From the NCBI GenBank assembly GCA_036675475.1, contig JAKFEY010000043.1, forward strand, positions 1-64,000: 64,000 bases of DNA, in the 5' to 3' direction. This DNA is from JALYRV01 sp036675475 (lineage in GTDB: Bacteria; Acidobacteriota; Vicinamibacteria; Vicinamibacterales; SCN-69-37). Of the stretch, positions 35,261 to 44,184 are shown piece by piece; position 1 is the first letter of the stretch; each line of letters starts with the position of its first letter. Position numbers and translations under genes: made by a program. The notes below the pieces were generated by a model. It was not told the origin of the DNA. It made no database searches and saw only the letters and a list, made by a program, of their open reading frames with translations.

Positions 35261-37144
35261 ATGCCCGCGCTCTTCCTCGCGCTCGTCACCACCCTTCACG
35301 CCGCGCAAGGCGTCGCCCTGCCGCGCGCGGTGCCGTACCTTCCCCAAACCGAAGCGTTGTGCGGCGGCGCGGCCGCCGCCATGGTGATGCGGTACTGGGG
35401 CGCGGCCGATGCGCAGCCGGAACTGTTCGCGCCGCTCATCGATCCCGCGCAGGACGGCATCGTCACCACCGCGCTCGTGAGCGATTTGCAGCAGCGTGGC
35501 TGGCAGGCGTTTCCGCTGCGCGGCGGCCTCGCGGGTGACAGCGAGGCGCTCGTGCGGCAGCATCTGTCGCGCGGGCGTCCGATCATCGCGCTCATCGAGG
35601 ATCGCCCCTCCCGCTATCACTACGTCGTTGTCACGGCGCTGGACGCGGCGCGCGTGCACTTCCACGATCCGGCGATCGCGCCGTCGCAGACGATGGCACG
35701 CGAGGAGTTCGCGCGGCGGTGGCAGGCGGCCAATTATTGGATGTTGCTGGTGCTGCCGGGCGATGCCGCCGAGGCTGATGCGACCGCGGTGGGACAACCG
35801 GAACTGGCCGGGCGGGTCGCGGCTCTGCTCGGGCAAGGGAACACTGCCGAAGCACTGCGCGTTTCGACCAACGCCACGCACCAGGATCCGGGCAACGCGG
35901 TCGCGTGGGACGCGCTGGGCACGACGCTGTTCGTGATGGATCGCGACCTCGACGCGCTCGACGCGTGGAATCGCGCGGGCAAGCCGGACATCGACACGGT
36001 GCAGATTGCCGGCCTCGGGCGCACGCGGTATCGCGCCGCCGGGCAGCTGATCGATCTCGCGCCGGGCGAGCGGCTCACGGCGCCGGCGTTGCGGCGCGCG
36101 CGGCGGCGGTTGTCGCTGCTGCCGTCGGCCGCCTCGTCGCGCGTGAGCTACGCGCCGCGCGCGAGCGGCCGCGCGCAAATCGACGCGGCCATCGTCGAGC
36201 GCTCGCGGATGCCGGGCGTCGCCGACCTGATCGTCACCGCCGCGCGCGCGCCCTTCTCGCGGGACGTCGGCGTGTCGTTCACCAATCTCGTGGGCGGCGG
36301 CGAGCGGGTCGATGGCTCGTGGCGGTTTCGCGAAGGCTTCGAGCGCATCGATGTCGCGATGATCACGCCCGCGCCGCTTCCGATCGGCGCCGCCTGGCGC
36401 ATCAGCGGCTTCGACGCGCGCGAGACGTTTGCGGGCGGCCCCGGCACGGTCGCGCCCCGGTGGCAGCGCGCCGCGTTCGAGGCCGCCGACTGGACGTCAG
36501 CGTGGTTGGGATGGAGCGCGGGGGTCGGGCTCGAACGCTGGCCGGTGGCGCCGGGCGCGCTCGAGAAGAAGCTGTATGTGTCAGGGCGCGCCCTGCTCGC
36601 CGCCGGCTCGTCGCTCGACATGCACATCGGCGCCGAAGGATGGATCGGCGGCGGCGGCGCGACGCGCCTGACCGGCCGCGCGCACGCGAGCGCGCCGTTC
36701 GCGGGCGGCCGCGTCGATCTCACCGGCGGCGCCGAAGGCGTGCACGGCCGCTCGCCGCGATTCCTGTGGCCGGGCGCGGGTGACGGCCACATCCGCGCGC
36801 CGCTGCTGCGCGCGCATCCGCTGGTCACCGGCGGCGCCATCAACGTGCGCGACGGCCAGATCTTCGGCCGCCGGCTCTGGTACGGCACGGCCGAGTGGAC
36901 GCGGCCGCTCGCACGCATCTCGCTTGCCTCGATCGACGTCGCGCTCTTCACCGACGCGGCCCGCGCCCACCAGCTGCTCGACAGCCGCGCGTCGGATTAT
37001 CAGATCGACGCGGGCGCCGGCCTGCGCCTGCGCCTGCTCGGCACCGGGCCGACCTTCCGTCTGGATGTTGCCCGCGGCCTACGCGACGGACGCTGGGCTG
37101 TGACCGGCGGATTCCTGAGAAATTGGTCGATTGGGGATTGGTGA
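35261..37144 (+). CDS. PA2778-like C39 cysteine peptidase fused to TPR and beta-barrel-like domains
   Basis: ATG 35261 is chosen because ATG 35246 lies in the terminator hairpin. The 627-residue product has a signal peptide and a papain-like C39 domain (about 20-165). Its catalytic Gln and Cys are in LPQTEALCGGAAAAMVM, His in YHYVVVTALD and Asp in HFHDP, so it looks active. A TPR-like pair follows (about 180-240), then a POTRA-like segment (about 255-330) and about 300 residues of alternating strands with Gly and aromatics. These resemble an outer-membrane or haemolysin-secretion-type barrel. The PA2778 family normally ends after the TPRs, so the barrel half is unusual. The last codons (NWSIGDW) come from an ATTGG-type repeat that continues past the stop. 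Confidence 0.77.
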   Translation: MPALFLALVTTLHAAQGVALPRAVPYLPQTEALCGGAAAAMVMRYWGAADAQPELFAPLIDPAQDGIVTTALVSDLQQRGWQAFPLRGGLAGDSEALVRQHLSRGRPIIALIEDRPSRYHYVVVTALDAARVHFHDPAIAPSQTMAREEFARRWQAANYWMLLVLPGDAAEADATAVGQPELAGRVAALLGQGNTAEALRVSTNATHQDPGNAVAWDALGTTLFVMDRDLDALDAWNRAGKPDIDTVQIAGLGRTRYRAAGQLIDLAPGERLTAPALRRARRRLSLLPSAASSRVSYAPRASGRAQIDAAIVERSRMPGVADLIVTAARAPFSRDVGVSFTNLVGGGERVDGSWRFREGFERIDVAMITPAPLPIGAAWRISGFDARETFAGGPGTVAPRWQRAAFEAADWTSAWLGWSAGVGLERWPVAPGALEKKLYVSGRALLAAGSSLDMHIGAEGWIGGGGATRLTGRAHASAPFAGGRVDLTGGAEGVHGRSPRFLWPGAGDGHIRAPLLRAHPLVTGGAINVRDGQIFGRRLWYGTAEWTRPLARISLASIDVALFTDAARAHQLLDSRASDYQIDAGAGLRLRLLGTGPTFRLDVARGLRDGRWAVTGGFLRNWSIGDW

Positions 37145-37163
37145 TTGCCGGATTGTTGTCGGG
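37122..37163 (+). repeat. ATTGG-type degenerate repeat at the end of the peptidase-barrel gene
   Basis: Units such as ATTGGTCG, ATTGGGG, ATTGGTG, ATTGCCGG and ATTGTTG follow one another across the stop codon at 37142-37144. An imperfect inverted counterpart lies at about 37290-37330 (CAATG, then AATCACCCATC). The two enclose the broken four-helix-bundle gene. Confidence 0.6.
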
Positions 37164-37192
37164 TTGCTGAGGAGCGATTTGCCGATTAGACG

Positions 37193-37288
37193 TCAGCGTC
37201 CGCCAGACGCGGTGCGGCGGGAGGCCACAAAGATCGCAACGAGCTCATTCGCTTCACGCTTATACGGCGCGACTTCCTCAGGCGTCAT
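37193..37288 (-). pseudogene. Internally deleted four-helix-bundle protein gene
   Basis: A 31-codon frame reads MTPEEVAPYKREANELVAIF and ends VASRRTASGGR. The first residues match the start of the intact family member at 10783 (MTPEEL). The rest matches the family C-terminus (compare ARILAASRNTAQ). The roughly 90 residues that should lie between are missing, so the gene is a remnant of a central deletion. Degenerate repeats in inverted orientation flank it, as at the intact copy. Too short for a four-helix bundle, it is probably non-functional. The rest of the 185-base gap between 37144 and dut holds nothing else I can identify. Confidence 0.72.
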
Positions 37289-37329
37289 CACGCAACAATG
37301 TACGAATCACCCATCAGCAGATCCTGCAA

Positions 37330-37755
37330 TTACCCCGTCGATCCGAACCCGCCCCGCGTCGGGCCGATCGGCTCGCCTTCGTCCCACTCCGCCGCCGTGT
37401 ACTTCAGGAAGATGCCCTGCGCGAGGCGATCGCCGCGCTTGACGTCGACCGGCGCGTTCGTGAAGTTCAGCACCTGAATCTTCACTTCATCTTTCGGTCC
37501 GCAATAGTCGGTGTCGATCACGCCGACGCCGTTGGCCACCATGAGGCCGCGCTTCAGCGGCGTGCTGCTGCGCGCGAAGATGCCGAGGAAGTAGCCGTCG
37601 GGCACCTTGATGACGAGCCCGGTGGGGACAAGCGCGATCTGCCCGGCGGGGATCGTGAGGTCGGCTGACGCCGCCAGGTCGAACCCGGCGGCGCCAGACG
37701 ATTCCCTTGCGGGAAGCGGAACCGAGGCATCGAGCCTCGTAATCCGTACGTTCAC
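37330..37755 (-). CDS. dut: Deoxyuridine 5'-triphosphate nucleotidohydrolase
   Basis: The 141-residue trimeric dUTPase has its motifs in order: AGFDLAAS (1), GIFARSSTPLKRGL (2), NGVGVIDTDYCG with the catalytic Asp (3), GDRLAQGIF (4), and the C-terminal RGGFGSTG (5). The second motif has ARSST, close to the usual PRSG/RSS. It hydrolyses dUTP to dUMP and keeps uracil out of DNA. The start codon overlaps the stop of the upstream S9 peptidase gene by 4 bases, so they share a transcript. Confidence 0.95.
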   Translation of the reverse strand: MNVRITRLDASVPLPARESSGAAGFDLAASADLTIPAGQIALVPTGLVIKVPDGYFLGIFARSSTPLKRGLMVANGVGVIDTDYCGPKDEVKIQVLNFTNAPVDVKRGDRLAQGIFLKYTAAEWDEGEPIGPTRGGFGSTG

Positions 37756-40700
37756 TTCTTCACGCCGCCCGACGGCGTCGTCTCGGCCGTCGTCTTGCGC
37801 TTGAACATGTCGGACACGTCGCGCGTGCCGCGCTCGAGATACGGCACGCCGTGCTCCATCCAGTCGGGCTTGGGCGCGCCCTTCAGGAAGTGATCGAAGT
37901 ATTCATCCAGGTGCACGGTGTAGTGCTTCTGGTTGTCGCGGTTGCGCAGCCCGTGGAACTCGCCGTTGTAGTTGAAGAAGTACGCTTCCTTCCCCAGCCG
38001 CCGCAGCGCGTTGAAGAACTCAATCGCCTGATACCACGGCACCGCATCGTCGGCGTCGTTGTGCATCGTGAGGTACGGCGTCTGCACCTTCTCGACCCAG
38101 AAGATCGGCGAGTTCTCGATGAACTTCAGCGGCTCGTCCCACGGCGGCGCGCCGATGCGGCTCTGCGTCTTCTCGTACTGGAACGCGCGCGACATGCCGG
38201 TGCCCCAGCGGATGCCGCCATATGCGCTGATCATGTTGGCCACCGACGCGCCGCCCTGCACGGCGCGGAAGATGTTGGTCCGCGTGATCAGGTGCGTGAT
38301 CTGATAGCCGCCCCACGAGTGGCCCTGGATGCCGATGCGCTTCGGATCGATGAAGTTCATCGCCACCACGGTGTTGACCGCGGGAATCACGCACTTCTCC
38401 GCCGCCTCGCCCGGGAACCCCGTCTCGTAAATGATGTCGGGCAGCAGCACGACGTAGCCGTTGCTGACGTAGCGCGAGACGTTGATGCTGTGGCCGGGAT
38501 TCGGGCGGCGGTACGAGTGCAGCCCGTCGGTGAGCTGCTCGTAGATATAGACCATCAGCGGATATTTCTTCGAGGGATCGAAGTCCTCCGGCTTGATGAG
38601 CACGCCGCGCAGCTTCTTGCCGTCCGCGTTGATGTAGTCGATCAGCTCCGCCTTGCCCCAGTTGTATTCCTCCTGCTGCGGGTTGGCGTTGGAGATGCGC
38701 TCCATCTTCGCGAAGTTCGTGTCGCTGACCCAGAGGTCGGGGAACTCGTCGAAGCGCGACACGGTGAACACCAGGCGATCGCCATTGCGCGCCTTGGTCG
38801 GCGCGCCGAACGCCTTGTCGAGCATCACGAGCTTCGCGGGCGCCGCGGCACCGGTGAACGGAACGCGGTAGAAGCCGGACGCCTTCGTGCGCTCGTCGGT
38901 GGCCGCCAGCAGCAGCGGCGCGTTCGACGGCACCGTGCGCTGCTCTGGATCCAGCCGCCGATACCGGAACTCCAGGCCCTGCTTGCGGCCCTCGCCGTTG
39001 GTGATCATGCGCGCGCCCGTGCCATCCGGCTTGATTTCCCAGATGTCGTAGCGGTCGTACAGCAGCACGGAGCCGTCGTTGGCGGTCCAGCCGGCCGATC
39101 CGTACGGGCCCGGCTGATTCGGCGTGTCGTGATCTTCCTGCACGAACTTCACGGGCAGTTTCTCCGTAAGATTCGCGCGCGCGCCGTCGGCCACGCGATA
39201 GGTGAACCACTGCGCCTGGTCGCGATCGAAATAGAGCACGTATTTGCCGCCCGGTGAGCGCGTGGCGCCGCCGCCCGCATGCTCCAGCAGCTTCGTGCGG
39301 GCGCCCGTCTTGAGGTCGACGAGGAAGACGTCGCTATAGGTCGCATCCCAGGAGATCTCCTGCTGATACGGCAGGCTCGAGGTGCCGAGCGCGTGCGACG
39401 GATCGTACGGATCGACGTCGACGTCGGGCAGATCCTTCGCGGCAAGCTGCACGAAGCGCTTGTCGGCCAGGTGCACGACGGCGCGGTAGTTGCGATTGCG
39501 TTCCTGGTTCGCGCGCACCTGCTGCATCGGCTGCAGCATCGGATCCTTGTAGTGCCACAGGTCGACGGCAATCGGCGCCTTCGCGTCCGGATCGCGCGGC
39601 TTCGGCGGCGCCGGCGCGGTGCCGAGCGTGAGCCGCTGGCCGTCATCGCTGAAGCGCGGCGCGAAGTCGTCGCTGACGACCATGTCCGCCGGCACGCCCG
39701 GCGTGGTCGCCGACACCAGCTCGGCGGCCGCGGCCTCGCCCGCCTTCCAGTAATAGAGACGATACGGCGACACGTCCTTGTCGTACTCCGCCTGATCGCT
39801 CAGGAACGCCAGCTGCCGGCCCGCCTCGTCGAACGCAAAGCTCTTGTAGTTGCCTTTGCCCTTGTGCAGCGCCGTGACGGCACCGGTCGACATGTCGCGC
39901 ACGAACGCACCGTCTTCTTCAGCCTTCGGCGACGACACGGCGTAGGCCAGATATTTGCCGTCGCGCGACCACGCGAATTCATTGACCAGCGCAATCGTCG
40001 TGTCTTCACCGGTCGCGAGATTGCGAACGATCAGATCGGTGCCGGCGTCCTTGCGCTTCTCGCGCGGCTGAGTGCCGCGCGCTTCGCCTTCGGCCGCCGG
40101 TTCGGCCGCGGCCGGCGCGCCGCCCTGGCGCCCGCCACGTCCCGCGGCGCCTCCCTGCCGTCCGCCGCGTCCTGCCCGCGCGCTCGGCCGATGAAAGGCC
40201 ACCCAGGCCGACGACTCGGCGGGCATGCGGATGGTACCGATGCGATCGAGCGTCGTGACCTTGCCGTCGGGCAGCGACATCATGCCGGCGCCGTTGCGTG
40301 GCGTGTTCTCGTCGTTCGCCTCGCCGCCCTCGCCGCCGCCGCGCGCGGCCGCGCCGCGGTTGGCATTGGCGCGCCGCGCCTTCTCGACCTCCGCCTTCGG
40401 CGCCTCGAGCGTGAACACCACGAACTTGCCGTCAGGCGTGAACGACGGATTCGTTCCGCGCGCCTGCTTGAACTGCTGCTTCGTCTTCAGGTTGACGACG
40501 ATGAGCTCGCTGTCTTCGGCTTCGCTGGTGAGCGCGTAGGCGAGCCAGTCGCCGTCGCGCGACAGCTCCGTGCCCTGAATCGCGCGCCAGTAGTCGTACG
40601 CGTCGTACGACAGCGGCTTCTTGGCCGCGGCGGCAGCGGCCGCGGCACGCGGCCTTGGAGCCGTCTGGGCCTGCGCCTGCGCAAGGACGGTGAGCGGTGT

Positions 40701-40763
40701 GGATGCGACAAACGCAGCGGCCACGAACAGGGCGGCGGCGCGGGAAAGGCGGCGATGGTGCAT
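37752..40763 (-). CDS. Secreted S9-family prolyl oligopeptidase/acylaminoacyl peptidase
   Basis: From ATG 40763 the product has 1003 residues: signal peptide (about 1-29), an Ala-rich linker, a long propeller region (about 50-700) and an alpha/beta-hydrolase domain. The catalytic Ser is in GIQGHSWGGYQ (about 816), Asp in HNDADDAVPW (about 905) and His in GEFHGLRNR (about 937). Two Arg/Gly-rich low-complexity inserts (around 160-180 and 215-245) loop out of the propeller. It should cleave short peptides outside the cytoplasm. It diverges from the P1 peptidase gene with a 33-base gap and overlaps dut at its 3' end. Confidence 0.92.
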   Translation of the reverse strand: MHHRRLSRAAALFVAAAFVASTPLTVLAQAQAQTAPRPRAAAAAAAAKKPLSYDAYDYWRAIQGTELSRDGDWLAYALTSEAEDSELIVVNLKTKQQFKQARGTNPSFTPDGKFVVFTLEAPKAEVEKARRANANRGAAARGGGEGGEANDENTPRNGAGMMSLPDGKVTTLDRIGTIRMPAESSAWVAFHRPSARAGRGGRQGGAAGRGGRQGGAPAAAEPAAEGEARGTQPREKRKDAGTDLIVRNLATGEDTTIALVNEFAWSRDGKYLAYAVSSPKAEEDGAFVRDMSTGAVTALHKGKGNYKSFAFDEAGRQLAFLSDQAEYDKDVSPYRLYYWKAGEAAAAELVSATTPGVPADMVVSDDFAPRFSDDGQRLTLGTAPAPPKPRDPDAKAPIAVDLWHYKDPMLQPMQQVRANQERNRNYRAVVHLADKRFVQLAAKDLPDVDVDPYDPSHALGTSSLPYQQEISWDATYSDVFLVDLKTGARTKLLEHAGGGATRSPGGKYVLYFDRDQAQWFTYRVADGARANLTEKLPVKFVQEDHDTPNQPGPYGSAGWTANDGSVLLYDRYDIWEIKPDGTGARMITNGEGRKQGLEFRYRRLDPEQRTVPSNAPLLLAATDERTKASGFYRVPFTGAAAPAKLVMLDKAFGAPTKARNGDRLVFTVSRFDEFPDLWVSDTNFAKMERISNANPQQEEYNWGKAELIDYINADGKKLRGVLIKPEDFDPSKKYPLMVYIYEQLTDGLHSYRRPNPGHSINVSRYVSNGYVVLLPDIIYETGFPGEAAEKCVIPAVNTVVAMNFIDPKRIGIQGHSWGGYQITHLITRTNIFRAVQGGASVANMISAYGGIRWGTGMSRAFQYEKTQSRIGAPPWDEPLKFIENSPIFWVEKVQTPYLTMHNDADDAVPWYQAIEFFNALRRLGKEAYFFNYNGEFHGLRNRDNQKHYTVHLDEYFDHFLKGAPKPDWMEHGVPYLERGTRDVSDMFKRKTTAETTPSGGVKK

Positions 40764-40783
40764 GAAAGACCTCCGGGTCGGCC

Positions 40784-40789
40784 TATTAT
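40784..40789 (+). promoter_or_regulatory. Probable -10 box (TATTAT) of a leaderless promoter for the P1 peptidase
   Basis: TATTAT ends 7 bases before the ATG at 40797, inside the 33-base gap between divergent genes, leaving no room for an untranslated leader. Confidence 0.42.
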
Positions 40790-40796
40790 TCACAAA

Positions 40797-41906
40797 ATGA
40801 TGCTGCGAATCCTGATTACGACGGCCGCCCTCGTCTCGCTGACCGCCGCGGCGGCGCCGGCGCCCAGCCAGGATCGTCCGCGCGCCCGCGACCTCGGCAT
40901 CGCGCCCGGCACCCTGCAGCCGGGGCCGCTCAACGCCATCACCGACGTGGAAGGCGTGCGCGTGGGGCACGTCACACTCGTCGACGGCACGTCCGTTCGC
41001 ACGGGCGTGACGGCGATCGTGCCGCACGCGGGCAACGTGTTTCAGGAGAAGGTCGCCGGAGCGGTGTATATCGGGAACGCCTTCGGCAAGCTGGCGGGCT
41101 CGCCACAGGTGGATGAGCTCGGCACCATCGAGTCGCCGATCATCCTCACCAACACGCTCTCTGTTGGCGCGGCCATCGAAGGCGTCGTCCGGTGGACGCT
41201 CGATCAGCCCGGCAACGACCACGTCCGGTCGGTCAACGCGCTCGTCGGTGAAACCAACGACGGCGGCCTCAACGACATCCGCGGCATGCACGTGCGCCCG
41301 CACCACGTCGTCGAAGCCATCACGAAGGCCTCGAGCGGCGCGGTGCTCGAGGGCGCGGTGGGCGCCGGCACCGGCACGGTGGCGTTCGGCTGGAAAGGCG
41401 GCATCGGCACGTCGTCGCGCAAAGCCGGCGACTGGACAGTCGGCGTGCTCGTGCAGACGAACTACGGCGGCGCGCTGCGCATCAACGGCGCGCTGATTCC
41501 AGGACCGGGGCGGTCAGGTGCGGCAGGTGCGCCGGTGAGTGAAGACGGAAGTTGCATGATCGTCGTGGCAACGGACGCGCCGCTCGACGCGCGCGATCTG
41601 AAGCGCCTCGCCGCGCGCGCCATCTTCGCGATGGCGCGCACCGGCTCGAGCTACTCCAACGGCAGCGGCGACTTCGCGATCGCGTTCTCAACGCATCCGT
41701 CGCTGCGCGTGACGATGGGCGCGTCGGCGCCCGAGGCACGGACCGTGCTTCCCACCGACGGCGTGTCGCGCTTGTTTACGGCGGTGCTCGACGCGACGGA
41801 AGAAGCGATCTACAACTCGCTGCTGAAGGCGACCACCACCACGGGCAACGGACGCACCATCGAAGCTCTTCCACTCGATCGAGTTAACGCCGCGATCGGG
41901 CGATAA
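40797..41906 (+). CDS. Exported P1/DmpA-family aminopeptidase (N-terminal nucleophile)
   Basis: The 369-residue protein (ATG 40797, or 40800) has a signal peptide (about 1-22). It then follows the DmpA/P1 fold: GPLNAITDVEGVRVGHVTL, GVTAIVPH, NTLSVGAAIEGVV and GETNDGGLNDIRG. The autocleavage site lies before Ser252 in EDGSCMIVVATDAPL, the expected new N-terminal nucleophile. Active enzymes are alpha and beta chains formed by self-cleavage and release N-terminal residues, some D-amino acids or beta-peptides. It is divergent from the S9 peptidase, so both exported peptidases share one tiny promoter region. Confidence 0.92.
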   Translation: MMLRILITTAALVSLTAAAAPAPSQDRPRARDLGIAPGTLQPGPLNAITDVEGVRVGHVTLVDGTSVRTGVTAIVPHAGNVFQEKVAGAVYIGNAFGKLAGSPQVDELGTIESPIILTNTLSVGAAIEGVVRWTLDQPGNDHVRSVNALVGETNDGGLNDIRGMHVRPHHVVEAITKASSGAVLEGAVGAGTGTVAFGWKGGIGTSSRKAGDWTVGVLVQTNYGGALRINGALIPGPGRSGAAGAPVSEDGSCMIVVATDAPLDARDLKRLAARAIFAMARTGSSYSNGSGDFAIAFSTHPSLRVTMGASAPEARTVLPTDGVSRLFTAVLDATEEAIYNSLLKATTTTGNGRTIEALPLDRVNAAIGR

Positions 41907-41915
41907 GGGCTCATA

Positions 41916-43658
41916 ATGGGAGGTTGCGCGTCGCGCATCCGAATCCTTATGGCACCCAAAGACCCCGAAACCCCCGGCTTCTCGTCACTCGGCCTCACGG
42001 CCTCGCTCGTCTCCGCGGTCACCGCGCTCGGCTATGAAGAGCCGACGCCCATCCAGCGCGAGGCGATTCCGCTGCTGCTCGCCGGCAAAGACGTCCTCGG
42101 CCAGGCCGGCACCGGCACCGGCAAGACCGCCGCGTTCGTGCTGCCGATGCTGCACCGGCTCGCCAAGGAAGGCGGCAAGCGCGGGACGACGCGCGGGTTC
42201 ATCCTGGTGCCGACGCGCGAGCTCGCCATGCAGGTGGCCGAGGCGACGCACAAGTACGCCAAGGGGCAGAACCTCAATATCGTGCCCGTCTACGGCGGCG
42301 CCCCGATGGATCTGCAGATTCGCTCGCTGCGTCGCGGCGCCGACGTCGTGGTCGCCACGCCGGGGCGCGCCATCGATCACCTGAAGCGCGGCACGCTGTC
42401 GCTCGCGAACGTGCAGGTACTGGTGCTCGACGAGGCGGACGAGATGCTCGACATGGGGTTTGCCGATGATCTCGAAGCGATCCTCGAGCAGACGCCCGAA
42501 GAGAAGCAGACGGCGCTGTTTGCGGCGACGTTCGCGAAGCGCATCCAGGCCATCGCCGCGAAGCACCTGACCGATCCGGCGCGCGTGACGATTGCCGCCG
42601 AGAAGCAGGCGGTCGGCAAGCTGCCGAAGATTCGCCAGACGGCCTACGTCGTCTCGCGTCCGCAGAAGATGCAGGCGCTCGATCGCATTCTCGAGTACGA
42701 AGATCCGCAGTCGGCCATCGTCTTCTGCCGCACGCGGCTCGAGGTCGAGGAGGTCACCGAAACGCTGCAGGCGCACGGCTACGGCGCGCAGGCCATTCAC
42801 GGCGGCATGCTGCAGAAGCAGCGCGACCGCGTGATGGGCCTGTTCCGCAGCCAGAAGGCGGACATCCTGGTGGCCACCGACGTGGCCGCGCGCGGGCTCG
42901 ACATCGAGCACGTCTCGCACGTGGTCAACTTCGACGTGCCGCTGTCGCCCGAGGTCTACGTGCACCGCATCGGCCGCACGGGCCGCGCGGGGCGCGAGGG
43001 CGTCGCGATCACGATCGTCGATCCGCGGCAGTCGCGCCTGATGCGCAACATCGAGTCGCTCACGCGCCAGCGCGTGGAAATCGCGGCGCTGCCGACGATT
43101 GCCGATCTGCGCGCGCGCCGCGTGACGGCAACGGTCGAGGCGTTGCGCGCGACACTCGGCAAGGGCGAATTCAAGGAACTGCGCGCGGTTGTGGAAACGC
43201 TCGCGCAGGACTTCGACGTCGTTGACATCGCGGCGGCGGCGCTGGCGATGCTCGACGACAGCGGCCGATCGGGCGCGCCCGCGCCCGCCCCGGAGGAGCC
43301 CGCGCGCTACGAGCGCGCCGGCAGCAGCGATCGCCCGCAGCGGGGCGATCGCCCCGAGCGTGCGCCGCGCGGCGAGCGTCCGGAACGCGGCCGCGGACGT
43401 CCCGAGCCGTTCGGCATCCTGCGCATCGGCGCAGGGGCCAACGCGGGACTCCGGCCCGGCGATCTCGTCGGCGCGATCTCGGGTGAAACCGGCCTCGAGT
43501 CGAGCCTGCTCGGCCGCATCAAGATTGACGATGAAGAGTCGTATGTCGAGGTGCCGGAGTCGAAGATGCGCGACATCATCGCGGCGCTGCGGGCAACGAA
43601 GATCCGCGGCCAGAAGGTGCAGGTCGCGGCGTTCGATCCCACCGCGCCCCGGCGGTAG
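41916..43658 (+). CDS. DEAD-box RNA helicase with DbpA-like RNA-binding C-terminus
   Basis: The protein has 580 residues from ATG 41916; ATG 41949 is a close alternative. It has the Q motif GYEEPTPIQREAIP, motif I AGTGTGKT, Ia PTRELAMQ, II DEAD (about 172-175), IV VFCRTR, V ATDVAARGLD and VI HRIGRTGRAG. Motif III, usually SAT, reads AAT (LFAATFAKR). An Arg/Gly/Pro-rich linker (about 455-495) leads to a DbpA-type RRM (about 497-575, FGILRIGAGANAGLRPGDLV). It probably remodels rRNA or mRNA structure in ribosome assembly. A hairpin follows the stop codon. Confidence 0.93.
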   Translation: MGGCASRIRILMAPKDPETPGFSSLGLTASLVSAVTALGYEEPTPIQREAIPLLLAGKDVLGQAGTGTGKTAAFVLPMLHRLAKEGGKRGTTRGFILVPTRELAMQVAEATHKYAKGQNLNIVPVYGGAPMDLQIRSLRRGADVVVATPGRAIDHLKRGTLSLANVQVLVLDEADEMLDMGFADDLEAILEQTPEEKQTALFAATFAKRIQAIAAKHLTDPARVTIAAEKQAVGKLPKIRQTAYVVSRPQKMQALDRILEYEDPQSAIVFCRTRLEVEEVTETLQAHGYGAQAIHGGMLQKQRDRVMGLFRSQKADILVATDVAARGLDIEHVSHVVNFDVPLSPEVYVHRIGRTGRAGREGVAITIVDPRQSRLMRNIESLTRQRVEIAALPTIADLRARRVTATVEALRATLGKGEFKELRAVVETLAQDFDVVDIAAAALAMLDDSGRSGAPAPAPEEPARYERAGSSDRPQRGDRPERAPRGERPERGRGRPEPFGILRIGAGANAGLRPGDLVGAISGETGLESSLLGRIKIDDEESYVEVPESKMRDIIAALRATKIRGQKVQVAAFDPTAPRR

Positions 43659-43678
43659 CGCAGGCCTTCAGGCCTGCG
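43659..43678 (+). terminator. Hairpin between convergent helicase and GNAT genes
   Basis: CGCAGGCC (43659-43666) pairs perfectly with GGCCTGCG (43671-43678) over a TTCA loop that carries the TGA of the minus-strand gene. There is no T run, so it may act as a bidirectional block rather than a classical terminator. Confidence 0.5.
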
Positions 43679-44174
43679 TGATCACCCGCTCGAAATACAC
43701 CAGCGGCACGCCACGGAACACCGCGCGCCCGACTTCGGTGAAGCCGCACTTCTGATAAAACCCGCCTGCCCCGGCCGGCGCGTCGTATGCGTCGAGGCGG
43801 AGCGCGCCCGCGCCCTGCGCCGCAGCGATCGCGCTGCCCTGCTCCACGAGCCGCCGCCCGATGCCGCTGCGCTGGCTCGATGGCCGCACCGCCATGTCGA
43901 CCAGATACAGCGGCGCCTCCACGTTCGCAAACCGCGCCACGTCAATCGCCCACGGCTTCTTCGCCGTCAGCCGCAGCGTGCCGGCGATGCCGCCGGCGTC
44001 GCGCGCCACGATCACGGTCGACGAGGCCACGTTGCGGCGCACGCTGGCTTCCGAGGCGCTCGCCGACCAGTGGCCCTCGCCAAAGGCGCGCGTCAGCTCG
44101 CCGGCAACCGCGCTGTGCAGCGCGGTTAGCGCGGGCGCATCCTCATCGGCGGCCAACTCGAAAATCAAGGACAT
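43668..44174 (-). CDS. GNAT-family N-acetyltransferase
   Basis: The 168-residue protein shows the GNAT acetyl-CoA signature: strand 4 APLYLVDMAVRPSSQRSG, then motif A QRSGIGRRLVEQ, and the strand 5-helix 4 region ALRLDAYDAPAGAGGFYQKC followed by GFTEVG. The substrate cannot be inferred. It is the last of three tightly spaced minus-strand genes (10-base gap after the HIT gene), and its stop lies within the hairpin shared with the helicase gene. Confidence 0.88.
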   Translation of the reverse strand: MSLIFELAADEDAPALTALHSAVAGELTRAFGEGHWSASASEASVRRNVASSTVIVARDAGGIAGTLRLTAKKPWAIDVARFANVEAPLYLVDMAVRPSSQRSGIGRRLVEQGSAIAAAQGAGALRLDAYDAPAGAGGFYQKCGFTEVGRAVFRGVPLVYFERVITQA

Positions 44175-44184
44175 GGCGTCCAGG

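Noticed and set aside
37131..37442. A 103-codon plus-strand frame between the peptidase-barrel gene and dut
   Set aside because: It begins inside the ATTGG repeat, runs antisense over the broken four-helix-bundle gene and into dut, and has no recognisable features.
42520..42545. Inactive helicase because motif III reads AAT instead of SAT
   Set aside because: All other DEAD-box motifs are intact and the small Ser-to-Ala change alone does not show loss of function.
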